Shown one piece after another: positions 1 to 5,486 of a stretch of 5,958 nt of DNA (position 1 is its first letter; every line of letters starts with the position of its first letter). The stretch is from SVTX01 sp045659745 (GTDB lineage Bacteria > Bacillota > Clostridia > Oscillospirales > CAG-272): NCBI GenBank assembly GCA_045659745.1, contig JAZRCL010000072.1, positions 1 through 5,958 of the forward strand. Reading direction: 5' to 3'. Made by a program: the position numbers and the translations under genes. The notes beneath the pieces were generated by a model that saw only the letters and a program-made list of their open reading frames with translations, was not told the origin of the DNA and did no database searches.

Positions 1-131
1 CAAATAGCCTCGGTGTAATTACTGTAAAATTCGCTGCTCAGGCAGGATCGATAGAGTATAGTGAGCCTAACTTCTTTACGATTATAAACAATTCGAGTGC
101 GGAAATAACTCTTTCTCCCACTGTGGCATAA
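1..131 (+). CDS. C-terminal fragment of a probable exported beta-rich protein (5' end outside window)
   Basis: An open frame (first whole codon at base 3) enters from the left edge and ends at TAA 129-131, giving 42 residues that begin NSLGVITVKF and end ITLSPTVA. The other two forward frames stop within the first 20 bases. The peptide alternates hydrophobic and polar residues and is rich in Ser, Thr and Asn, as in the last strands of an immunoglobulin-like or cohesin-like sandwich; GVITVKFAAQAG resembles the strand of cohesin-type modules that begins G-V-I/L-x-x-I-x-F. That resemblance is weak and comes from memory. A strong terminator starts five bases after the stop, supporting a real gene end here. 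There is no LPXTG or other sorting signal at the C-terminus. The function is unknown. Confidence 0.62.
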   Translation, partial: NSLGVITVKFAAQAGSIEYSEPNFFTIINNSSAEITLSPTVA

Positions 132-135
132 AACA

Positions 136-173
136 AAAAACCCCTTGTGTTCAAACGAACACAAGGGGTTTTT
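136..173. terminator. Bidirectional rho-independent terminator between convergent genes
   Basis: A perfect 12-bp stem (CCCCTTGTGTTC at 141-152 paired with GAACACAAGGGG at 157-168) has a 4-base AAAC loop. It is flanked by five A's on the left (136-140) and five T's on the right (169-173), which extend the pairing to 17 bp. Because there is an A tract on one side and a T tract on the other, it reads as a terminator on both strands. It serves the plus-strand gene ending at 131 and the minus-strand gene whose stop codon is at 175-177. Confidence 0.95.
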
Positions 174-174
174 A

Positions 175-2058
175 TTAGTCAGAGAGAGCGGAATCAATAA
201 CGGTTTTTAGATCGTCATATTCAACAGCATCCTGAATTGCGAAGATGATAATGCCGTCCGCATCAATTATCACAGTCATAGGATAAGCCCCTCTGCCGCC
301 TAGTGTCTTGTAATAATCGTCGTTAGGCGTATCTTGTGGAATTATCATCTTTGTATTAGGAAAATTATTGTTAATATAGGTTAAACCGCCACCTGGATCT
401 TGCTCATATGCTGAATGTATAGCAACTACTGTGACTGTATCTTCATACTCGGTTGCTATTCTATCAAAGTAAGGAAGTTCAGCAATACAACCGCCGCACC
501 AATCGCCCCAGAAGTTTATAACAGTGATTTTGCCTTTGGTCTGCTCAATACTGAAGGTCTCGCCCGTGTACGTGTCAAGCGTCATTGTAGGACAAAGACT
601 TCCAACTGTATTTCCAACAGGCGGGAGCAACCAAGTCACAGTTGCCTTATCCGAGCACCAATTTTCAGCCCAGCCGGAAGGTTTATCTGCCTTGAGTATT
701 CTGCAGTTGATAACAATGTTATCACAACCTGCAAAAGCATTTTCGCCTATAAATGTGATGCTGTCGGGGATAGTCACTGCGGTAAGAGTTGTGCAATCCT
801 TGAATGCTTCTGCACCTATACCCGTGACAGAAATTCCTTCAAATTCGGAGGGAATAGCTATCTCTGTGTCTGTGACGTCACCTATACCTGTCACGATATA
901 CGTGTTTGTGGAGAGATCAAGCGTCATGCCAAGACCGTGTGTGTCGGGAATAATAGACTCTGTGGGAGTTTCAGTGGGATTCTCTACGGGAGGAGTTGTT
1001 TTACTTCCGTCGTCGTAGAATACGTTGTAGTAGAGAAGCGCGCCGATAAGGAGTGCTGCCATAGCGGAAATCACACCTATCTTTATAGCCTTGTTGCGCT
1101 TGGCAATTTTTGCTTTCTTTTTAGACACGAGAGCATCATGCTCGGGAGTGCCGATAGGAGTTGCATTATCGTCAATATCAATCTGATTTGCGTGGAGGAA
1201 TATCTTTGAGCCCTTCCAGGATATTGCGCCAGTGGGGCAGGAGTCAATGCACTCGCCGCAGCTTATACATTCCTGGTCACCGACGTGATGAATGTCCATC
1301 TTACACTTGCTCACACAAATATTACAGTTGGTACATTTTGGCTTATCAAGCTTCACACCAAAGAAAGAAATCTTGTTGAACAAGCCGTATAACGCGCCCA
1401 ATGGGCAGAAGAAACGGCAGAAAAATCTGAAAATAAATATCGCGCCCGTCACAAAACTTACAAGAAGAATGAATTTCCACGTAAAGAGCGGGCCAAGCAT
1501 AGAGAACCAGCTTGAATTTACTTTGTTAGCAAGCAATCCCATCGCGCCCTCAAGTGTTCCCGCGGGGCAGATATATTTGCAAAATCCCGGGAGCGGTACG
1601 CTCTTGAGCATATACATCAAGGGGAAGATGAACACGAATACAACGAGGATTACGTATTTTAAGTACGAGAGTATTCTCGTAAAGCGGTTTTTCTTGAGTT
1701 TTGGAGTTTTGATTTTATGTAAAAGCTCCTGAATGAGTCCAAACGGACACAAGAACGAGCAGATCCAACGGCCAAATATGATTCCGTAAAGCACAATAAT
1801 TCCGAACATATAGTAGGGAAGTCGCTTGTTTGAGCTTGCGAGTGAGTTCTGAAGCGCGCCGAGAGGGCAAGCGCCCGACGCTCCGGGGCAGGAATAACAG
1901 TTAAGACCGGGAGTGCAGATGTTTTTGAGTGGGCCCGTGTAAATGCTGCCCTTGATAAAGCCCTTTATGTTGGCGTTGAAAAGAAGTGCCGCGTAGAGCT
2001 GAATAATTCTGCGCTTTGAGGGCTTGTGAGCTATAAACCAATTTTTTATCTTACCCAT
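175..2058 (-). CDS. Membrane polyferredoxin (NapH/CcoG-like) fused to BspA-type LRR and TlpA-like thioredoxin domain
   Basis: This 627-residue protein has three parts. Residues 1-280 are a 4Fe-4S membrane protein: an N-terminal Cys group (C48, C54, C57, C64), three CxxxCP motifs next to membrane helices (C100/C104, C160/C164, C214/C218), then two ferredoxin cysteine sets (C242/245/248/252 and C264/267/270/274P). A Lys/Arg-rich stretch (about 313-326) precedes a last helix (about 327-345), so by the positive-inside rule the ferredoxin part is cytosolic and everything after the helix is outside. After a Thr/Pro/Glu-rich linker, residues 381-450 show BspA-like leucine-rich repeats (for example VTGIGAEAFKDCTTL and TFIGENAFAGC). 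Residues 485-627 form a TlpA/redoxin fold with NFWGDWCGGCIAELP (C521, C524) and cis-Pro P593. The CGGC site lacks the usual Pro before the second Cys. The ATG has a modest AGG 8 bases upstream, inside the preceding gene, whose stop lies 4 bases away, so translation is probably coupled. Proposed role: electron transfer from cytosolic ferredoxin to external thiols (inference). Confidence 0.93.
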   Translation of the reverse strand: MGKIKNWFIAHKPSKRRIIQLYAALLFNANIKGFIKGSIYTGPLKNICTPGLNCYSCPGASGACPLGALQNSLASSNKRLPYYMFGIIVLYGIIFGRWICSFLCPFGLIQELLHKIKTPKLKKNRFTRILSYLKYVILVVFVFIFPLMYMLKSVPLPGFCKYICPAGTLEGAMGLLANKVNSSWFSMLGPLFTWKFILLVSFVTGAIFIFRFFCRFFCPLGALYGLFNKISFFGVKLDKPKCTNCNICVSKCKMDIHHVGDQECISCGECIDSCPTGAISWKGSKIFLHANQIDIDDNATPIGTPEHDALVSKKKAKIAKRNKAIKIGVISAMAALLIGALLYYNVFYDDGSKTTPPVENPTETPTESIIPDTHGLGMTLDLSTNTYIVTGIGDVTDTEIAIPSEFEGISVTGIGAEAFKDCTTLTAVTIPDSITFIGENAFAGCDNIVINCRILKADKPSGWAENWCSDKATVTWLLPPVGNTVGSLCPTMTLDTYTGETFSIEQTKGKITVINFWGDWCGGCIAELPYFDRIATEYEDTVTVVAIHSAYEQDPGGGLTYINNNFPNTKMIIPQDTPNDDYYKTLGGRGAYPMTVIIDADGIIIFAIQDAVEYDDLKTVIDSALSD

Positions 2059-2062
2059 AATG

Positions 2063-2875
2063 TCAACCTAGTCCTATACACTCTGTGCAGAGTCGTATAG
2101 CCTTTCCAAGAACGTCAGCCATACCGCCGTTAAAAATACCCACGACGATAAATACTATTGCGAGCGCGAGAATAACACCTCGCACGCTCCACATAATTAC
2201 AGTCTCTTTCCTTATTTTAGTAGGATCATCGCTCTTTTGGAAAGCAGTTGCTCCAAGAGAAATAGCATCTTTAAGATAAGCTATTTCAGCCTTTTGACTG
2301 ATACGGGTAATTATGCTCAGTATAAGACAGAATATCAAAGAAAAAATACACCAGATAAAAGTAAATATTACTGCGGGAATAATGCTTTGATTTATAAGGT
2401 ATTTGTCATAGCTTTGAGGGTCACATATATGCAAAAGGAGGGGAATTGCGGCAATAGCGCAAATGACAGCGCAGACACAAGCGAATATTACTCTTTTTGC
2501 TCGCTCAGTTTTTATTTTTTTTGCAAGCTCGGGTTCACAGGTATCAAGGGACACTTTCTGCGCAAGTCTCTCGCGAGTCATAAAGAAGTTAGGATGAGCC
2601 TTGAGGCTCTTGATATTTTCCTTGCCAGCAGACTCCTTCTGGATGGGGAGGCAAATTGACAAAATAACACCTCCGACAATACCTGCTACGCAGAGGTATA
2701 CCAAAACTGCGATTTTTGAAAATTGTTCCGACACGATCTCGCGCGAAAACTTTCCGTCGCCGCCATCATATATGGCATAGCACGACAAAATTATACTTAA
2801 CGCCGCGACAACTATCAATACGGACAAGCAAATGCCGTATATAAGATGCGTACGCTTTATTGCGTTTTGTGACAT
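2063..2875 (-). CDS. Five-helix membrane protein with C-terminal CTEC motif (CD1871A-like tail)
   Basis: This 270-residue protein has hydrophobic segments at about 11-33, 54-77, 128-150, 164-190 and 230-248. Charged loops lie at 78-127 and 191-228. The last 40 or so residues form a short helix followed by GGMADVLGKAIRLCTECIGLG-type sequence with C263-x-x-C266 and an IGLG end. From memory, this closely matches the small clostridial CD1871A family of CXXC proteins (about 45 residues, one helix, ending near CLECIG), here as the tail of a much larger protein. The rest is not a family I recognise. The start ATG has AGTAGG upstream (AGG 8 bases away) and a consensus-like promoter. It is the first gene of a two-gene operon with the polyferredoxin-thioredoxin gene, which starts 4 bases after its stop. 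The CxxC may be a membrane-edge thiol partner of that protein; this is inference. Confidence 0.88.
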   Translation of the reverse strand: MSQNAIKRTHLIYGICLSVLIVVAALSIILSCYAIYDGGDGKFSREIVSEQFSKIAVLVYLCVAGIVGGVILSICLPIQKESAGKENIKSLKAHPNFFMTRERLAQKVSLDTCEPELAKKIKTERAKRVIFACVCAVICAIAAIPLLLHICDPQSYDKYLINQSIIPAVIFTFIWCIFSLIFCLILSIITRISQKAEIAYLKDAISLGATAFQKSDDPTKIRKETVIMWSVRGVILALAIVFIVVGIFNGGMADVLGKAIRLCTECIGLG

Positions 2876-2883
2876 AGAAAATT

Positions 2884-2889
2884 CCTACT
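2884..2889 (-). promoter_or_regulatory. Ribosome binding site of the CTEC membrane protein gene
   Basis: Read on the minus strand the site is AGTAGG, with its AGG 8 bases before the ATG at 2873-2875. It supports this start codon; no alternative in-frame start lies between the promoter and this ATG. Confidence 0.7.
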
Positions 2890-2911
2890 TTCTCATAATT
2901 ATACATAATAT

Positions 2912-2940
2912 AGTATATCACAAAATTTAATTGCAGTCAA
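2912..2940 (-). promoter_or_regulatory. Sigma-A type promoter of the membrane redox operon
   Basis: On the minus strand TTGACT (2935-2940) and TATACT (2912-2917) are separated by 17 bases, each one mismatch from consensus. Transcription would begin near 2905, giving a leader of about 30 bases, too short for a riboswitch. A small inverted repeat (TATAC 2900-2904, GTATA 2913-2917) overlaps the -10 element; it could be an operator, but such AT-rich repeats arise easily by chance. Confidence 0.82.
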
Positions 2941-2970
2941 TAGGCGCAGACGTTATTCGACAAAATTGTG

Positions 2971-2999
2971 TTGACAGTATAATTTGCGTGTGATATAAT
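2971..2999 (+). promoter_or_regulatory. Perfect-consensus extended -10 promoter of cysK-rarA
   Basis: TTGACA (2971-2976) and TATAAT (2994-2999) are both exact consensus with an exact 17-base spacer, and a TG at 2991-2992 makes an extended -10. Transcription would begin near 3006, only about 20 bases before the start codon. The leader has no room for a T-box, S-box or other riboswitch, so any control by cysteine or sulfur must act through a DNA-binding protein. The -35 boxes of this promoter and the leftward one are 30 bases apart. Confidence 0.92.
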
Positions 3000-3015
3000 A
3001 AAAACAGTAATTTTT

Positions 3016-3020
3016 GGAGG
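3016..3020 (+). promoter_or_regulatory. Shine-Dalgarno site deciding the GTG start of cysK
   Basis: GGAGG lies 6 bases before GTG 3027-3029 and 9 before a second GTG at 3030-3032. Both spacings are workable, so the protein could begin at either Val codon. The nearby ATG at 3025-3027 is in another frame and meets a stop after two codons, so it is not the start. Confidence 0.85.
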
Positions 3021-3026
3021 TGGAAT

Positions 3027-3968
3027 GTGGTGATTTATAAGTCAGTTTCTGAGCTTGTTGGAAACACACCTCTGTTTGAAATTTCAAATTATTGCAATAA
3101 AAACTCTCTTGACACCACCATATATGCAAAGCTCGAGTGCTTCAATCCCGCAGGCTCGGTCAAGGACAGAGCGGCGCTTTATATGATAGAGGGCGCGGAG
3201 CGAGAAGGAATACTTAAAGTCGGCTCGACTATAATAGAGCCCACCTCGGGAAACACGGGAATTGGTCTCTCTGCCATCGGCGTGTCACGCGGATACAGAG
3301 TTATAATAGTTATGCCCGATAATATGTCAGTAGAAAGACAACTGCTTATGGGAGCTTACGGAGCTGAGCTTGTGCTGACGGACGGCGCTTTGGGTATGAC
3401 AGGCGCGATAGATAAGGCAAATAAGCTCGCCCAAGAGATAGACGGCGGAGTGGTAATGGGGCAGTTTGATAACCCCGATAACCCTCGCGCGCACTACGAA
3501 ACCACGGGCATTGAAATATGGCAGGACACAAACGGAGAACTTGATATTTTCGTCTGCGGCATCGGCACGGGAGGCACTATCAGCGGCACGGGAAAATATC
3601 TCAAGGAGCAGAACCCCAATATAAAAATAGTCGGTGTTGAACCAACAAATTCCCCTTATCTTACAAAGGGAATTTTAGGTTCGCACGGGCTTCAGGGTAT
3701 TGGCGCAGGGTTCTTGCCCAAGAATCTTGATATAAACGTCTGTGACGAGATTATAACCGTCAGTGAGGACGAGGCATATGCCGAGGGCAGAAGCCTTGCT
3801 CTAACGGAAGGAATACTCGTTGGCATATCCTCGGGCGCGGCACTTTCTGCGGCGAAAAAAATCGCCCTGCGAGAAGAAAACAAGGGCAAAAAAATAGTGG
3901 TACTGCTTCCCGATACGGGTGAGCGATACCTCTCAACTCAAATGTATAAAAACTGCTTGGAGAAATAA
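3027..3968 (+). CDS. cysK: Cysteine synthase (O-acetylserine sulfhydrylase), PLP enzyme
   Basis: CysK joins O-acetyl-L-serine and sulfide to give L-cysteine and acetate in the cytosol. The 313 residues match the usual length of the family. The PLP lysine is K46 in PAGSVKDR (41-48). The substrate loop is TSGNTG (73-78), the phosphate-binding loop GIGTGGTISGTG (178-189), and HGLQGIGAGFLP (220-231) matches the HxIQGIGAGFxP signature of CysK-type enzymes. The PLP ring-side serine lies in GISSGAA (266-272), and PDTGERYLST (295-304) is the conserved C-terminal segment. All catalytic elements are intact. The closely related cystathionine/OAS CysM group cannot be fully excluded, but the QGIGAGF motif favours CysK. 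The start is GTG. No serine acetyltransferase gene lies in the window. It is the first gene of an operon with rarA, 6 bases downstream. Confidence 0.96.
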   Translation: MVIYKSVSELVGNTPLFEISNYCNKNSLDTTIYAKLECFNPAGSVKDRAALYMIEGAEREGILKVGSTIIEPTSGNTGIGLSAIGVSRGYRVIIVMPDNMSVERQLLMGAYGAELVLTDGALGMTGAIDKANKLAQEIDGGVVMGQFDNPDNPRAHYETTGIEIWQDTNGELDIFVCGIGTGGTISGTGKYLKEQNPNIKIVGVEPTNSPYLTKGILGSHGLQGIGAGFLPKNLDINVCDEIITVSEDEAYAEGRSLALTEGILVGISSGAALSAAKKIALREENKGKKIVVLLPDTGERYLSTQMYKNCLEK

Positions 3969-3974
3969 ATTCAA

Positions 3975-5192
3975 ATGAGAAATGCACAGCTTGCGGATAT
4001 TTTAAGACCGCAGAATATGGACGAAATAGTGGGTCAATCCCACCTTTTCGGTGAAAAAGGAATAATCCGAAGAATGCTTGCGGGCGGCAGAATAACCAAT
4101 ATGATATTCTACGGCCCCCCCGGCACGGGAAAGACCACCGCCGCGGGAGTTATCGCGAAAATGTCAGGAATGGCGTTCCACCGCTTCAACGCAACCAGCG
4201 CAAGCCTTTCGGACGTAAAAGAGGTACTTAATTCCTCGTCAAATATCTTTGGCGCGTCGGGAATACTTCTTTACATAGACGAGATACAGTATTTCAACCG
4301 CAAGCAGCAGCAGGCGTTGCTTGAATATATCGAGGATGGACGCGTGACGCTTATAGCATCCACCACGGAAAACCCGCATTTTTACGTCTATAACGCGGTC
4401 ATATCCCGCTCGTCGCTTTTTGAATTCAAGCCCGTTGAGCATACGGAAATAGCAAAAATGCTCTTGCGCGCGCTTGATTATCTTAATACCGAGAACAACA
4501 CGCAAAAAACAGTCGCCCCCGACGCGCTTGAGTTTATTTCCAAGGCGGCAAGGGGAGACGTGCGCCGCTCAATAGGACTCTTTGAGAACGCGTATTTTGC
4601 GTCGGACGATATAATAACGGTTGATTCCGCAAAGCAGTTTTCCGCAGGTGTTGGCAACTTCAATGACGATACCCACTACGATATGCTTGGATGTCTGCAA
4701 AAGTCTATCCGCGGCTCTGACCCTGACGCGACCGCGTTTTACGTCGCGAAAATGCTTGAGCAGGGAGATATTATATCTCTGTGCCGCAGACTTCAGGTCA
4801 TAGCTAGCGAGGACATAGGACTTGCATATCCCATCGCACCCGCGATAGTCAAGGCTTGCTGTGATTCGGCTCGCGAGCTTGGTATGCCCGAGGCAAGACT
4901 TCCGCTCATACATGCGGCCTTAATGCTCGCCACCGCGCCCAAATCCAACTCCGCGTATATGGCGCTCGCGGCGGCAGATGAGGATGTCAAGGCAGGGCTT
5001 GGACTTGAGCCGCCCATTCAGCTTCAAAGCCCGCTCTTTAAGGGCTATAAATACCCTCACGATTACCCCAATCATTACGTCAAGCAGCAGTATCTGCCCA
5101 GCGACGTAAAGGGCAAAAAATACTACCGCTACGGTGAGAATAAAACCGAGCGCGCGGCAGAGGAATATTGGAAGAAGATTAAGGGCGAATAA
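3975..5192 (+). CDS. rarA: Replication-associated recombination protein A, AAA+ ATPase (MgsA/RarA)
   Basis: RarA is an AAA+ ATPase of the clamp-loader superfamily that works with SSB and RecA-type functions at stalled replication forks. Visible elements are the N-terminal RPQNMDEIVGQSHLF (11-25), Walker A GPPGTGKT (47-54), Walker B ILLYIDE (97-103), sensor 1 ASTTENP (128-134), the SR arginine finger (S144-R145), and sensor 2 in GDVRRSIGLFENA (194-206). The C-terminal tetramerisation domain shows HYDMLGCLQKSIRGSDPDA (234-252), ASEDIGLA (277-284), APKSNSAY (321-328) and YKYPHDYP (358-365). At 405 residues it is slightly shorter than many homologues because of a short N-terminus. After the Walker B acid the family usually has DEIHRFN; here it is DEIQYFN. 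The ATG lies 6 bases after the cysK stop, with GGAG at 3959-3962 (12-base spacing, long), so translation may depend on coupling to cysK. Confidence 0.96.
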   Translation: MRNAQLADILRPQNMDEIVGQSHLFGEKGIIRRMLAGGRITNMIFYGPPGTGKTTAAGVIAKMSGMAFHRFNATSASLSDVKEVLNSSSNIFGASGILLYIDEIQYFNRKQQQALLEYIEDGRVTLIASTTENPHFYVYNAVISRSSLFEFKPVEHTEIAKMLLRALDYLNTENNTQKTVAPDALEFISKAARGDVRRSIGLFENAYFASDDIITVDSAKQFSAGVGNFNDDTHYDMLGCLQKSIRGSDPDATAFYVAKMLEQGDIISLCRRLQVIASEDIGLAYPIAPAIVKACCDSARELGMPEARLPLIHAALMLATAPKSNSAYMALAAADEDVKAGLGLEPPIQLQSPLFKGYKYPHDYPNHYVKQQYLPSDVKGKKYYRYGENKTERAAEEYWKKIKGE

Positions 5193-5269
5193 CAAAAATC
5201 CGATAATGCTTGAGAACTCCCCAAAATTACTTGGATTTACACATAGTTCACACATTTGATGTAAAAATA

Positions 5270-5278
5270 TGGTAAAAT
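5270..5278 (+). promoter_or_regulatory. Possible extended -10 promoter element
   Basis: TG-G-TAAAAT at 5270-5278 fits an extended -10 element. The best -35-like match, TTCACA at 5247-5252, has a 20-base spacer, which is too long, so recognition would depend on the extended element. If active it would start a transcript near 5285 that ends at the hairpin at 5340-5378. Promoter-like strings are frequent in AT-rich clostridial DNA, so this is tentative. Confidence 0.3.
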
Positions 5279-5339
5279 AAATTAAGAACAATATTTCCCG
5301 ACAACAGCCGTTGCCGAGTTTATTGACAAAAGGTAATTT

Positions 5340-5380
5340 ACGCATAGGTTGGCGGGTCTGCCATACCTATGCGTTTTTGT
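5340..5380 (+). terminator. Rho-independent terminator downstream of rarA
   Basis: A 10-bp stem, ACGCATAGGT (5340-5349) with ACCTATGCGT (5365-5374), continues into TGGC (5350-5353) paired with GCCA (5360-5363) past one bulged T at 5364, closed by the GGGTCT loop. Five T's follow (5374-5378), then GTATTT. This is the first strong termination signal after rarA, 148 bases past its stop. It would also insulate the lipoprotein gene from cysK-rarA transcription. Confidence 0.85.
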
Positions 5381-5473
5381 ATTTCTGTAACCAAACTGAA
5401 TTTTTAGCGAGTAATATAGTAGAGGGGCAGTATTTCTTGTTTATAGGTACCTCAGACGCATGAATTTCTATGA

Positions 5474-5479
5474 AGGGAG
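5474..5479 (+). promoter_or_regulatory. Ribosome binding site of the lipoprotein gene
   Basis: AGGGAG lies 7 bases before the ATG at 5487-5489. It supports this start over the ATG at 5470-5472, which is in another frame and stops after four codons. Confidence 0.8.
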
Positions 5480-5486
5480 TATAGTA

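Larger units (their letters stand above)
5193..5486. other. Intergenic region after rarA: terminator hairpin, possible weak promoter, no gene seen
   Basis: These 294 bases are AT-rich and carry no convincing open frame on either strand. There is no classic terminator directly after rarA. An extended -10-like element (TGGTAAAAT, 5270-5278) is followed about 60 bases later by a good hairpin with a T run (5340-5378). This could be read-through termination of rarA or a separate short transcript. Between the hairpin and the lipoprotein start I see no promoter with both elements well placed. Confidence 0.6.

Noticed and set aside
415..1209. Long plus-strand open frame of 264 codons
   Set aside because: It lies opposite the LRR-thioredoxin part of the minus-strand gene, is unusually rich in Cys, has no ribosome binding site and resembles no protein. 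It is an antisense shadow.
2237..2659. Plus-strand open frame of 140 codons
   Set aside because: It is opposite the five-helix membrane protein gene, has low-complexity Ser/Tyr/Lys-rich content and no promoter or ribosome binding site.
2960..2969. Small inverted repeat (ACAA-AA-TTGT) between the divergent promoters as an operator
   Set aside because: The arms are four bases and the flanks do not extend the symmetry, so chance is the likely explanation in this AT-rich stretch.
3000..3026. T-box or sulfur riboswitch expected before a cysteine gene
   Set aside because: The predicted leader is only about 20 bases, too short for any known riboswitch or T-box.
5196..5238. Imperfect hairpin just after rarA (AAATCC with GGATTT)
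   Set aside because: Only six outer pairs hold, the loop is about 30 bases with an internal mismatch, and no T run follows, so it is not a convincing terminator or RNA motif.
5323..5328. TTGACA resembling a -35 box before the terminator
   Set aside because: No -10-like sequence occurs 16-18 bases downstream; that position falls inside the hairpin stem.
4920..5345. Minus-strand open frame of 141 codons reaching into the gap after rarA
   Set aside because: Most of it is antisense to rarA, and its start lies within the terminator hairpin. No promoter or ribosome binding site supports it.
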